Assembly (NCBI GenBank): GCA_900544615.1
Contig: UQVS01000025.1
Span: 1-28,472 of the forward strand
Direction of reading: 5' to 3'
DNA from: an uncultured Oscillibacter sp.
GTDB taxonomy: Bacteria > Bacillota > Clostridia > Oscillospirales > Oscillospiraceae
Length of the DNA stretch: 28,472 bases
The position numbers and the translations under genes are program-made. Under the pieces are notes generated by a model that had not been told where the DNA came from, ran no database searches, and saw only the letters and a program-made list of their open reading frames with translations. Below, in pieces: positions 6,877 through 14,435 of the stretch; within the stretch, counting starts at the first letter, position 1, and every line of letters begins with the position of its first letter.

Positions 6877-7454
6877 GGCAGCTTCACCTCATTTCCGGGA
6901 TAAATGAGATTCGGATTTTTGATCTGCGGGTTGGCGGCGATCAGGCTGTTCAGCGTCACCCCGTACCGCCGCGCAATGGCCCACAGGGTATCCCCCCGCT
7001 TTACGGTGTAGGTTCTTCCGGCAGAAGCCGTCTGCTTCCGGGAAGCGGACGCGCTGCTTCCGGCCTGCCCGTTGTCCGTCTGGGTGAGGCCTCCCTCATA
7101 GCCGCTGTCATCCTCCCAGAAAGCAAAGCTGTAGCGCACATAGTCCGGCTTCGGCTCCTCCATCACGGACAGGGACACAAAATACGCCCGATCCGTCTGC
7201 CAGACGGGATGCACCAGCATCCCCGGCCCCTCCTGCCGGAACACATCTGCCAGCGTCTTGAACTCCTCATAGGCGTCCGGCCCCGCAAATTCTCCTTCCC
7301 CCCGCAGAATGCGGCAGTTCACGCCCAGATCCTGCAAAATGCAGCCGCCCATCGGCACCTTCTGGGCCGCTATCTGCCGCCGGTATTCCACCACGAAGGT
7401 CTTTGGATTGTGGGGCCAGGTATAATTCTTATATCGCATGGAGGATAATTTCAT
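6873..7454 (-). CDS. xkdP: LysM-containing tail protein (XkdP-like)
   Basis: The 193-residue product has an N-terminal domain with YTWPHNPKTFVVEYRR and LGVNCRILRGEGEFAG. It resembles the N-terminal domain of Mu gpN/DNA-circulation-type tail proteins. A Gly/Ser/Ala linker (about 125-144) and one C-terminal LysM motif (YTVKRGDTLWAIARRYGV, then LIYPGNEVKLP) follow. This is the XkdP architecture: the LysM part is expected to bind peptidoglycan or help assembly of the hub at the tail end. The gene follows the 156-aa gene by 12 bp and overlaps the hub gene by 4 bp. In PBSX the gene immediately upstream of xkdP is the long tape measure xkdO; here it is only 156 codons. Confidence 0.9.
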   Translation of the reverse strand: MKLSSMRYKNYTWPHNPKTFVVEYRRQIAAQKVPMGGCILQDLGVNCRILRGEGEFAGPDAYEEFKTLADVFRQEGPGMLVHPVWQTDRAYFVSLSVMEEPKPDYVRYSFAFWEDDSGYEGGLTQTDNGQAGSSASASRKQTASAGRTYTVKRGDTLWAIARRYGVTLNSLIAANPQIKNPNLIYPGNEVKLP

Positions 7455-7466
7455 GCTCTCTCCTCC

Positions 7467-7937
7467 TTAAAATATGGTAAATCCGCCGTCATACCGGCGG
7501 GCGTCCCGCTGAACGGCGCGGGAGATCCGCTCTATCTCCACAGCCGCCTCCCGGTCAGCCAGCAGGATTCCCGGCAGGCTGGCCGCCGGAATATTGGCAT
7601 TTCTCCACATCGCATCCGCCTGCCGGGCCTGGAAAAATGCGGCTTCCTGCTCAGAAAGCGCCTCCTTACTGTCAGGACGCACAGGTTCCTCCTGTGTCTC
7701 CTGTAAAGCCGTTCTCTGCTCCGTTGCTTCCGGGATCATCACCTCCCGGCGTTCTGCTGCTGCCGTCTGTCCCCCGGCAGGGCGGACGGTCTCCGTCCGC
7801 CCTGTCTCCGTGCTGGGACGCACCGCGGTGCGGCGCTGTTCCTCTTCTGCCGCAGTCTCCTCCCCGGAGCGTCCCCCTGTCAGCAACCGGGTCAGCGCTG
7901 CCCGCTGGCGGCGCTCCACCTCCTGCAAATAATCCAC
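7467..7937 (-). CDS. Short protein in the tape-measure position
   Basis: I do not recognise a family for this 156-residue hydrophilic product. It has an N-terminal helix (DYLQEVERRQRAALTRLL) and a low-complexity Thr/Glu/Arg/Gln-rich middle (about 22-92). The C-terminal segment is more conserved-looking, with ILLADREAAVEIERISRAVQRDARRYD. No membrane helix or enzymatic motif is visible. The start is a GTG (7937) with AGGGGAGAG upstream, lying 4 bp after the XkdN-position gene. Its slot, between the tail chaperone and the LysM protein, is that of the tape measure in PBSX (over 1000 residues). It could be a minimal tape measure, a chaperone, or a degenerate remnant; the C-terminal helix is long enough only for a very short tail. 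Confidence 0.7.
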   Translation of the reverse strand: MDYLQEVERRQRAALTRLLTGGRSGEETAAEEEQRRTAVRPSTETGRTETVRPAGGQTAAAERREVMIPEATEQRTALQETQEEPVRPDSKEALSEQEAAFFQARQADAMWRNANIPAASLPGILLADREAAVEIERISRAVQRDARRYDGGFTIF

Positions 7938-7941
7938 CGGC

Positions 7942-8241
7942 TCACTCTCCCCTCATCGCCGCAAACCGCTGGAAGTCAAATGCACCGCTGCACTCCTCCG
8001 GCGCCGCTTCTCCCTCTGCCAGACGCAGCAGCGTCTCCATCTCGCGGGGCGTCAGATCTCGCAGGACTTCCCCCTCATCCTGATAGACCGCCTTCCCCTG
8101 ACAATAGCAGCTCTCCCGCAGAATGGCAGCGTTGCACAGCAGCGTCCGTTCCAGCGGATCTTCGATTTTCTCCCGAAAGCGTTGCCACAGGCCCAGCAGT
8201 TCCCCTGCCGTCAGGGGCTTCATGGCATCCACCGTTCTCAT
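7942..8241 (-). CDS. XkdN-position tail assembly chaperone
   Basis: The 99-residue product sits immediately after the tail tube gene, as XkdN does in PBSX. It is mostly helical, with TAGELLGLWQRFREKIEDPLERTLLCNAAILRESC and a second helix LTPREMETLLRLAEG, and it ends FDFQRFAAMRGE. Tail chaperones of this class bind the tape measure during tail assembly. Start ATG 8241 is chosen because it overlaps the tube gene stop by 4 bp (ATGA). No -1 slippery heptamer was noticed near the 3' end, and the next gene lies in the +1 frame, so the usual G/GT-type frameshift is not evident. Function rests on position and size. Confidence 0.6.
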   Translation of the reverse strand: MRTVDAMKPLTAGELLGLWQRFREKIEDPLERTLLCNAAILRESCYCQGKAVYQDEGEVLRDLTPREMETLLRLAEGEAAPEECSGAFDFQRFAAMRGE

Positions 8242-8621
8242 GCCGTGGTCTCGATCCGCCGGGCCGCCGTCAGCGTCACCTTTTCCGCCACGGTGGCGTT
8301 CAGCTCCCCGTCCTCCTGAATTCCGCTCCACTCGCAGCCGCTGTAGATCACCTTCCGGTCCGGCTTGCAGATCACCAGTGAGAAGTCGGTCAGGCTGTAA
8401 AAATCGATGCCGTCGGAAATGGCGGTATCCGTAGCGTACAGCCGGGTCAGCTCCACCGTGTAGCTTTTCTGTCCCTCAATGGTCGCCACCGGCTCGCTTT
8501 CTCCGAACGCCTCAATATTCCTGCTGGATTTGGCCGCTTTCGCCCGGTAGCTCTGTACCACGGCGATCTTTCTGCCATCCAACTCCAGATAGATGTCCGC
8601 GCTGGTAGGAAACCCTTTCAT
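8238..8621 (-). CDS. xkdM: Contractile tail tube protein (XkdM-like)
   Basis: The 127-residue product matches the XkdM/gpFII-type tube protein, which stacks as hexamers inside the sheath. It shows FPTSADIYLELDGRKIAVVQSYRAKAAKSS near the N-terminus, the central EGQKSYTVELTRLYA and the C-terminal DRKVIYSGCEWSGIQED strand pair, all typical. Start ATG 8621 has AGGAGG 7 bases upstream; a GTG two codons earlier is too close to that site. It lies 12 bp after the sheath gene, as in PBSX xkdK-xkdM. Length is close to the family norm (about 145). Confidence 0.9.
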   Translation of the reverse strand: MKGFPTSADIYLELDGRKIAVVQSYRAKAAKSSRNIEAFGESEPVATIEGQKSYTVELTRLYATDTAISDGIDFYSLTDFSLVICKPDRKVIYSGCEWSGIQEDGELNATVAEKVTLTAARRIETTA

Positions 8622-8633
8622 ATCCACCCCTCC

Positions 8634-9701
8634 TTAAACCGTCAGATGTACTGCCAGATGAATCTGGTTCAGCCCGTGAGCCACGCCGAAGCTGAATTCC
8701 ACCAGACACACCGTAGGATCGTCTGCCGAAGCCGTCACCGTGACCTCGCCGTAGCTTTCGATGATCTGGGCGTCCTTTTTCTTCTCCAGCTCCACAATGG
8801 TCTGGGCGCGGATCGCCCCACGGCCCTGCGCGGTGTTTTTGGCCCGTGCGAACTTGCTCCGCAGTGCGGAGCGCACCGTGGGAATCACATCGTCAGCGAT
8901 CAGGATGGTGGTCAGTTCCCGCCATGTGGCGTCAGCCGCGCTGCCGGTCTTTGTCCGGGTGGTAATGCCCCGCACCGGGGACACCACGCCGCCCACATCC
9001 TCCAGCGGCGTCACACCGCCTTGTACCAGCAGATCAATGTCGTTGTCGCTGTAAACGCTCTGCAATCCGCCGATGCCATACAGCTCCGCTCCGTTCAGCG
9101 GCATCGCCGGGTCGCTGCCGCAGGCGATGGCCCCTGCCACTGCCGCCGCGGCGAACACGCCGGGAAGCTCCGTGCCGTTCTCATCCTTCATGTCCGGCCC
9201 CACCAGCACCATCCGTTCACTGTTGACGGCTGCGGCTCTCGTCACCAGCTGCGCCGCGGTATCCCCGCTGCCGCCGATTACGCCGATCCGCTCCCCTCTG
9301 GCAGCGGATGCCGTTTCCACCGCCGTTTTCAGGGCCTTCTGGATGTTCACCTCGCTGCTGTCGCACACCATCACCTGCACATCGTAGCTTTCCAACGCCG
9401 CAAACGCCGCCTGATACGCCGCCTGATCGGCGGCTTCACCCGTCCGCACCGCGTAAACCGTGGATGCGCCGTTGGCAAACAGCAGCTTCAGCAGGGTGCT
9501 CATTCCCGGCGCGCCGGCCTCGTCCTCGCCGAAAACATCCACACCGGTGCTGTAGCCGGTCAGTGTCACCACTGCATTGGCCGTCCCCTTCACCGCCAGC
9601 GCCGCCACGCCGATGCGCTTGGCCGCCCGTCCTGCAGAGGTCACGCTGGACGCATCATATACCGAGTAGACCCCCGGCCGCTCATGTCTTGTCTCGCTCA
9701 C
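8634..9701 (-). CDS. xkdK: Contractile tail sheath protein (XkdK-like)
   Basis: The 355-residue product is a Mu/PBSX-type sheath protein, the contractile outer tube of the tail. Recognisable segments are the N-terminal RPGVYSVYDASSV and the mid-domain YDVQVMVCDSSE and ALKTAVETASAARGERIGVIGGSG. The C-terminal sheath core is also present: GGVTPLEDVGGVVSPVRGITTRTKT, WRELTTILIADDVIPTVRSALRSKFARAKNT and the final YGEVTVTASADDPTVCLVEFSFGVAHGLNQIHLAVHL. It starts at a GTG overlapping the upstream stop by 4 bp (GTGA) with AAAGGAG nearby. It is about 110 residues shorter than PBSX XkdK (466), mainly in the protruding N-terminal region, which is variable; the interlocking core looks complete. Confidence 0.92.
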   Translation of the reverse strand: MSETRHERPGVYSVYDASSVTSAGRAAKRIGVAALAVKGTANAVVTLTGYSTGVDVFGEDEAGAPGMSTLLKLLFANGASTVYAVRTGEAADQAAYQAAFAALESYDVQVMVCDSSEVNIQKALKTAVETASAARGERIGVIGGSGDTAAQLVTRAAAVNSERMVLVGPDMKDENGTELPGVFAAAAVAGAIACGSDPAMPLNGAELYGIGGLQSVYSDNDIDLLVQGGVTPLEDVGGVVSPVRGITTRTKTGSAADATWRELTTILIADDVIPTVRSALRSKFARAKNTAQGRGAIRAQTIVELEKKKDAQIIESYGEVTVTASADDPTVCLVEFSFGVAHGLNQIHLAVHLTV

Positions 9702-10192
9702 TCGCTCAAAACTCCTTTCAGTCGGAAATCCAGGAATGTCCCGGATTCCCCATCGCTTTCCGCCAGAAACAGCGCCCGGCAGGCCAGGCTTCCCCGCCGC
9801 AGAAACATCCCCGTGGCCTTTTCCCAGCAGATGGCCTCCCATGTCAGCTCCCCGGTCTGGATTCCCTCCGGCAGTCCGCCCAGCAGTGCTTCCGTGGCCG
9901 TCTCACAGCCGCTTTCACAGTCTGCCGCCCGGTCTGCCCGCAGCTCCACGGTGATCTCCCCGGACAGCTCCTTACCGTACCGTTCCAGCACCGCCTGCGT
10001 TTCCGGGTCTGTCATCTCTCCCAGATAGTGGCAGAACCCGGCGTTTTTTCCGCTGGCAGCGCCTACGCCCACAGTCGCCACCGCGCCGCTGTAGCTTTCA
10101 GCCCGCTTCTCCGGGAACTGCTCCATCGCCGGAATTCCGCTCTCCTGCAGCGCTTTCAGCACCGCTGCCCGGATCTGTGCCAGTTCCTTCAT
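9698..10192 (-). CDS. Tail completion protein, XkdJ position (DUF6838-like)
   Basis: The 164-residue product begins with MKELAQIRAAVLKALQ, an alpha-helical start typical of tail terminator/XkdJ-like proteins. It has a beta-rich centre (YSGAVATVGVGAAS; LSGEITVELRADRAADCESGCE) and a C-terminal strand GTFLDFRLKGVLSE. Such proteins end the tail tube at the neck and are placed between head-completion genes and the sheath, exactly as here. The start ATG overlaps the previous stop by 4 bp; the stop overlaps the GTG of the sheath gene by 4 bp. Assignment rests mainly on order, length and fold-like pattern rather than on a specific catalytic motif. Confidence 0.65.
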   Translation of the reverse strand: MKELAQIRAAVLKALQESGIPAMEQFPEKRAESYSGAVATVGVGAASGKNAGFCHYLGEMTDPETQAVLERYGKELSGEITVELRADRAADCESGCETATEALLGGLPEGIQTGELTWEAICWEKATGMFLRRGSLACRALFLAESDGESGTFLDFRLKGVLSE

Positions 10193-10506
10193 CTCGCCGC
10201 CTCCCGTTCCCGTTCCAGTAACGCCCACCAGTGATGCACCGCATCTCCCAGCCAGTAAGCCCGGCTGCTCCGCACCCGGTAGGACACGCCGCCCTGCACA
10301 ATCACGTCCCCCGGCTCCACCGCTTCCAGCCCGATATAGCTCCACAGCCGGTCATCCACCCAGCCAATCGGCGTGATCGTCCCCGGAACACCTTCCTCCC
10401 GCGCCTTCTCCGGCTGCAAAAATACCCGGATCGTCTTTTCTCCCGCCGGATTCTTCAGCGTTGCGCTCTGTCCGTATCGTCTCAGGAGCTCCTGCATCGC
10501 GCTCAT
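10189..10506 (-). CDS. Head-closure (stopper-like) protein
   Basis: The 105-residue product has a beta-barrel-like composition: SATLKNPAGEKTIRVFLQPE, then GWVDDRLWSYIGLEAVEPGDVIVQGGVSYRVRSSRAYWLGD. This resembles head-closure/stopper proteins (SPP1 gp16 or XkdH/I type) that seal the portal after packaging. The start ATG 10506 overlaps the stop of the preceding gene by 4 bp, and the stop overlaps the next start by 4 bp. Length is in the normal range of about 100-120. Which PBSX gene it corresponds to is not certain. Confidence 0.65.
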   Translation of the reverse strand: MSAMQELLRRYGQSATLKNPAGEKTIRVFLQPEKAREEGVPGTITPIGWVDDRLWSYIGLEAVEPGDVIVQGGVSYRVRSSRAYWLGDAVHHWWALLEREREAAR

Positions 10507-10862
10507 CCCCGTACTCCTTTGAAGCAGAAAGCCCCGGAAGCCGCATACGGCTCCATCAGCCGCTCCGCCGACTGCCGCAGTGCGCCTGCCAGCGCCATTG
10601 CGGATTGGCCGGACGCACCCCTGACCGTCACATCTCCCACTGTGAAGGACTCCGCCCCGGCGCAGTTCTTCCCCAGATAGTCCGCCGCTGCGGTGAAGGC
10701 CGCGGCACACCGCAGTGTGCCTTTCCCGCTCTCTTCCGCAGGCGCGCCCTTCAGCCGTCTCCGCCAGAACTCCACTGCCGCATCGCACAGCGCCTGCAAT
10801 AAAACACTGTCCTCATCGGCTCCGCACAGCTCCGCCGCCAGCTTCACAACCGTTGTCTCCAT
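10503..10862 (-). CDS. Head-tail connector-like protein
   Basis: The 119-residue product is mainly alpha-helical, with a helical N-terminus (VVKLAAELCGADEDSVLLQALCDAAVEFWRRRL). A strand pair then follows with the pattern FTVGDVTVRG, and a C-terminal helix GQSAMALAGALRQSAERLM. This fits the gp6/gp15-like connector that docks under the portal and appears just after the capsid gene in PBSX-type clusters. Start ATG 10862 has AAAGGAG about 9 bases upstream. It is separated from the capsid gene by 62 bp containing a perfect hairpin, the only sizeable non-coding gap inside the structural module. Call is by position and pattern. Confidence 0.6.
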   Translation of the reverse strand: METTVVKLAAELCGADEDSVLLQALCDAAVEFWRRRLKGAPAEESGKGTLRCAAAFTAAADYLGKNCAGAESFTVGDVTVRGASGQSAMALAGALRQSAERLMEPYAASGAFCFKGVRG

Positions 10863-10890
10863 CTGCCTGTCTCCTTTCTCCGTTTGGCTC

Positions 10891-10916
10891 CGCCGCACCG
10901 AAAAATCGGTGCGGCG
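10891..10916. other. Perfect 11-bp stem-loop after the capsid gene
   Basis: CGCCGCACCGA (10891-10901) pairs perfectly with TCGGTGCGGCG (10906-10916) around a 4-base AAAA/TTTT loop. It stands just after the capsid stop codon, in the direction of transcription. No T-tract follows, so it is not a classical terminator. It may stabilise the capsid message or lower expression of the genes that follow. Confidence 0.6.
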
Positions 10917-10924
10917 GGCAAAAA

Positions 10925-11956
10925 TCAGACCTTCAAGACCTTGGAGGCATCGGTAAACAGCTTGGCAAAGCCGGAAATGGAGGTAATGGCCGCCCGTTCC
11001 AGCTGACGGTCGATGAGCTTGTCATACTCCACCACCACTTCGCTGCCGCAGATCTGTTCCAGCGCATAGTTTTTGTCCAGGCCGATGATGGTACCGCTGG
11101 GAACGGCGCTGGAGCGCAGCAGCTTGGCCCCCAGAGGAGTGGTCAGCTTGCCGGTTGCCTGAAAGTTCAGGCCGGTGTTGGGATTCTGGAACTCGCTGAG
11201 CTTCAGCATGGCCAGCATCATGTCGTTGCTCACCAGCATGGTATTCATGGTGTAGGGATCAAACTGCGCCCAGAAGTCCAGCAGTGCGCCGTAGCTCAGC
11301 GAGCTCTTGGTGCCGCCGATGGGGCTGGTGCCAACTTCATAAGACGTTGCCGCATTGTTGTTGCCGTCGCCGTCCTTCAGCACCTTCACGGCATCTTCCA
11401 GATGCATCCGGCCGATGTAAGCGCCGATCTGGCGCAGGGTCACGGCAAAGAGATCCAGCCGCTGGAAACGGATGGCCTCATAGGGAGCCACCAGCATCCG
11501 GCCCCGCTTGTGCAGCCGCACCAGATTCTCCTGCGTATGGATGGTGGTCTGAGGGATCTGTGCGCCCTCCTCCACCCGCTTGAGCTTCTTCTCCTCCTCG
11601 GTAGGCGTGGAGGCGATAGAGCGATAATCCAGCCCGTCGAAATGGGTAACGGTGGCGGTGATGTCCGGCAGGATGCTCTCCTCCTCCATGCCCTGACGCA
11701 CCACACGGGACACGAATTCAGGGAACAGCACGGCGGACTCGGTGGACCAGAAGAATTTCTCCACCTTGTCGCTGCCTGCGCCCTTCACCTTGATGTCAAA
11801 GCGCTTGAGCTGACGCTGAAAGGCGTCCAGGCCCTCCAGAGAAGTCCCCTTGTAGTTCTCGCTGGGATCCAGAGCCTCCAGCGTCTGGGCAAAGCTGCGG
11901 CCGCTCTGGCCGTACATTCCCTTTTCCAGCTTCAGATTTTCGTAATGAAACGCCAT
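10925..11956 (-). CDS. xkdG: Major capsid protein (PBSX XkdG-like)
   Basis: The 343-residue product is a PBSX-type major capsid protein of the HK97 fold. It has an N-terminal arm (LEALDPSENYKGTSLEGLDAFQRQLKRF), the E-loop-like ILPDITATVTHFDGLDYRS region and EGAQIPQTTIHTQENLVRLHKRGRML. The VSNDMMLAMLKLSEF helix and a C-terminal A-domain ending KNYALEQICGSEVVVEYDKLIDR are also present. Start ATG 11956 has a strong GAGGAGGGGGAA upstream, fitting a highly expressed gene. No scaffold gene is visible; the N-terminal arm could serve as the scaffold. It is followed by a perfect stem-loop and preceded by the small decoration gene with a gap of about 20 bp. Confidence 0.88.
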   Translation of the reverse strand: MAFHYENLKLEKGMYGQSGRSFAQTLEALDPSENYKGTSLEGLDAFQRQLKRFDIKVKGAGSDKVEKFFWSTESAVLFPEFVSRVVRQGMEEESILPDITATVTHFDGLDYRSIASTPTEEEKKLKRVEEGAQIPQTTIHTQENLVRLHKRGRMLVAPYEAIRFQRLDLFAVTLRQIGAYIGRMHLEDAVKVLKDGDGNNNAATSYEVGTSPIGGTKSSLSYGALLDFWAQFDPYTMNTMLVSNDMMLAMLKLSEFQNPNTGLNFQATGKLTTPLGAKLLRSSAVPSGTIIGLDKNYALEQICGSEVVVEYDKLIDRQLERAAITSISGFAKLFTDASKVLKV

Positions 11957-11975
11957 ATTCTTCCCCCTCCTCAAC

Positions 11976-12326
11976 TCAAAGCACAATGGTCACGGTTTTT
12001 GCGGAAGTATCCACATCCACAGCAAGATAGCTCTTGCCGCCGGTGGAAACCACGCTCACGCCGCCGTCGCCGTCTGCCGCCAGTGTGTTCCAGCCCGCGG
12101 CAGGGGCAGAGTTGCCACTGTAGCTGACGGTCGCCATGCCGCCCATAGCCACAGAGCAGGCTTTTCCGTCTCTGCCCACAGACAGCACCACGCCGTCAAA
12201 CACGCCGTTTGCCGCGCACGCTGCCACGGTGCCGCTGCCGCTGACCTTCACCACCTGTCCCTCGCTCACATCCGTGCAGGCGAAGGTGGCAGCCCACTGG
12301 CCGATGCCCTCATAAGAAATGTTCAT
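11976..12326 (-). CDS. Capsid cement/decoration protein (DUF2190-like)
   Basis: The 116-residue product is small, glycine/alanine/valine-rich and all-beta in composition. Typical segments of DUF2190-like capsid cement proteins are visible: FACTDVSEGQVVKVSGSGTVAACAANGVFDGVVLSVGRDGKACSV and MATVSYSG. It ends with repeated beta strands (SYLAVDVDTSAKTVTIVL). It would bind the outer surface of the expanded capsid and is placed directly before the capsid gene. The start ATG has GGAGG 7 bases upstream. PBSX itself has no obvious counterpart at this place, so the capsid may be built to carry pressurised DNA. Family call is by pattern. Confidence 0.75.
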   Translation of the reverse strand: MNISYEGIGQWAATFACTDVSEGQVVKVSGSGTVAACAANGVFDGVVLSVGRDGKACSVAMGGMATVSYSGNSAPAAGWNTLAADGDGGVSVVSTGGKSYLAVDVDTSAKTVTIVL

Positions 12327-12358
12327 CCGATTTCCTCCCTCATATCATGTTTGTCCCA

Positions 12359-13198
12359 TCAGACAAGGAACACAGTCTCATCTTCCCGCTTTGCCGCCTG
12401 CCGCCGAAGCTGGGGCGGCACGGGAAATTTCTTTGCGGCCTGCGCCTCATAGGCGTCCTTCAGTTCCAGAAGCTCCTGTTCATCCAGACGGCCCACCGCC
12501 TTGGCAAAAACGGTTCCGTTCAGGCTCTGATCCGTCAGCATGGCCAGCCGCACCACCTCCCGGCGCAGCGCCGTGAGATACCGCTGTCCCATCTCCGCCT
12601 GCTTCCGCAGCACCCGCAGCTCCGGCCCTTCCGTGCCGAACCGCTTCACCACGCCTGCTCTGGGCTGGGCCGGCACCGCCACAAAGGACCACTCATAGGC
12701 GTCCTTCGGCTCTTTCAGCTCCAGATAGCACAGCCGGTCGCCATACATCTGTCCCTTCACATGGCCGCAGGCGCCGTTTTCCGCGCCGCATACGGAGCAT
12801 ACGCTCCGCCCCATGCTGCACCCCACGCTGACCTCTTTTTTGATGCCGCCCTCGATCTCGGTGATCAGCTCCTGATTCTTCTCCGTCCGCATGAGATAAG
12901 CCCAGCCCTTCAGCCAGCGGTATTCGTCCCCCGCCGCCGTCACGGTGCCGGGTTCCCGCACCACCTCCGTGCGGTAAATTCTCGCCGTCTGGCCCTTTGC
13001 GGACCACTGGTGGTCGAAAATTCCGCTCTTGCCCAGAAACAGCTCTCCCAGCCTTTCCAGATCCTCCGTGCCGAAGCGCTCGAAATCCCGGTCCACCTCG
13101 TTGTCGCACAGCCGCACACTGAAGGTGTACACCTGATCCGCCGTCAGCTCCGCCTTGCTGAACCGGTTGATCTGCTCCAGTTCTTCCTTTGTCAGCAT
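12359..13198 (-). CDS. xkdF: XkdF-like putative prohead protease with Cys/His knuckle
   Basis: The 279-residue product matches XkdF (Peptidase S78-type 2) proteins. Candidate catalytic positions are His63 in GIFDHQW and Ser125 in KEVSVGCS, followed by the DAYEWSFVAVPAQPRAGV block typical of this family. Inserted after the serine strand is a Cys134-x2-Cys137-x6-Cys144-x-His146 knuckle (CSVCGAENGACGH), likely a small zinc site. The C-terminal 80 residues are helical and may act as scaffold. Such proteins process the capsid precursor during assembly. The start ATG overlaps the portal stop by 7 bp, with GGGAGGAG upstream. No matching cleavage motif in the capsid gene could be tested here. Confidence 0.82.
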   Translation of the reverse strand: MLTKEELEQINRFSKAELTADQVYTFSVRLCDNEVDRDFERFGTEDLERLGELFLGKSGIFDHQWSAKGQTARIYRTEVVREPGTVTAAGDEYRWLKGWAYLMRTEKNQELITEIEGGIKKEVSVGCSMGRSVCSVCGAENGACGHVKGQMYGDRLCYLELKEPKDAYEWSFVAVPAQPRAGVVKRFGTEGPELRVLRKQAEMGQRYLTALRREVVRLAMLTDQSLNGTVFAKAVGRLDEQELLELKDAYEAQAAKKFPVPPQLRRQAAKREDETVFLV

Positions 13199-14343
13199 CT
13201 GTTCTCCTCCCTGTCGTTCTCGATTCTCAACTTCCGCGCCTGCTCCCGGTACAGCTCCGCCTTGGCTTCTTCTACCTCGTCCTGCAAGTTGATGTCGTCC
13301 CAATCCACGCGGAAAGCCCTGGCATACCCCTGCATCCGCAGCCAAATCCGGCAGATCTGTTCCACCACCGGCGTCAGAGTCCGGCGAATGGCCGTGATCT
13401 CCGTGGTCAGCATATCCGCCTGCTGTGCGCTCATCCGCTCTGTGGAGTTCCAGTTAAGGCCCAGCATAAAGGGCGGGATCGAGGTCTTTGCCACAATCTG
13501 CTCCATCACCTGCCGCACCGGCACCTGGCTGTCCAGAATGGGGGCGTCGCCGCCGATCACTTTGATATCCACATCCCCCACCGCCACAAAATCCCGGACA
13601 CTGCCGCTTTTGGTGTCCTGCATGGCCCGGCTCCACTCCTGTGCCAGAATCTGTCCCCGCTCCGCAGCGCTGCCGCCGCCATCCCGGCAGGTCACGGCGA
13701 ACCGCACGTTGCCGCACCGCTCCCAGTTGACGCCCACCGTGTGATAGATTTTCATAAGGATGTCCGCCATAAACGGCAGTCCCCGCAGCAGCGACACGCC
13801 GTAGGGATGCTCCGCCTCCGGGTGCAGCGGCGTAAACAGCAGCAGGTCCTGATAGGGCAGCTCCACCATGTGTCCCTGCTCATCCGGGCCGCAGATTCTG
13901 AATTCCAGCGGGTTTTCTCTCTCCCGCAGCTCCACCTGCTCCATCCGTCCGCACAACAGCGCCGCCAGATCCCGGTTTCCCGCTGCCGGCACCATTTCGC
14001 CTACCGCTCCGCCGTATACCAGCAGGGAGTCCAGATACTGCTCCAGAAACGCGTTGATGCCGAACTGCCCCCGGCCCACCGGCACCCGTTCCAGAAACTG
14101 CCGCATCTTCCCATCCATCTCCGCGTCCTCGCAGGACACCTGCACACCGCCGCTGAGACGGATCAGCTTACATACGGCGGCGTCCACCACCGGCACCGCT
14201 TCCCGCACCGCCTGATAGAGCCGCAGCTCCCCGCTGCGCTGGGGCGTAAAGCCTCGCAGTCCCGTAAAGGGATGCTGTTCCCGGCCCCGGAGCTGCACCG
14301 CCTGCGCTGCCGGAACGGCGCTTTTTCTCCTCCAAAAATTCAA
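13192..14343 (-). CDS. xkdE: Portal protein (XkdE-like)
   Basis: The 383-residue product matches PBSX-type portal proteins, the dodecameric ring at the packaging vertex. Visible features are the N-terminal LYQAVREAVPVVDAAVCKLIRL, the wing segment NAFLEQYLDSLLVYGGAVGEMV, the stem helix region around YHTVGVNWERCGNVRFAVTC, and the crown-like IPPFMLGLNWNSTERMSAQQADMLTTEITAIRRTLTPVVEQI. The proposed start is TTG 14343, giving MNFWRRKS, because GGGAGGAG lies about 10 bases upstream; a longer frame to 14421 lacks a good site. It lies about 90 bp after the terminase stop. It is on the short side compared with PBSX XkdE, mainly in the C-terminal crown. Confidence 0.85.
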   Translation of the reverse strand: MNFWRRKSAVPAAQAVQLRGREQHPFTGLRGFTPQRSGELRLYQAVREAVPVVDAAVCKLIRLSGGVQVSCEDAEMDGKMRQFLERVPVGRGQFGINAFLEQYLDSLLVYGGAVGEMVPAAGNRDLAALLCGRMEQVELRERENPLEFRICGPDEQGHMVELPYQDLLLFTPLHPEAEHPYGVSLLRGLPFMADILMKIYHTVGVNWERCGNVRFAVTCRDGGGSAAERGQILAQEWSRAMQDTKSGSVRDFVAVGDVDIKVIGGDAPILDSQVPVRQVMEQIVAKTSIPPFMLGLNWNSTERMSAQQADMLTTEITAIRRTLTPVVEQICRIWLRMQGYARAFRVDWDDINLQDEVEEAKAELYREQARKLRIENDREENRC

Positions 14344-14435
14344 ACCAACCTCTCCTCCCTGTCGGAATCGTCCTCCTGCTCCCCCGGCTTTTCCCTGACT
14401 TTTGTGTACACTCTTATGCAATAGAACCTGTTCGT

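Noticed and set aside
7467..8241. Programmed frameshift joining the XkdN-position gene and the 156-aa gene
   Set aside because: The second gene lies in the +1 frame relative to the first, and no -1 slippery heptamer was seen; it also has its own ribosome site and GTG start.
14344..14435. Extra small gene between terminase and portal
   Set aside because: The 92-bp gap only extends the portal frame upstream and has no start with a good ribosome site.
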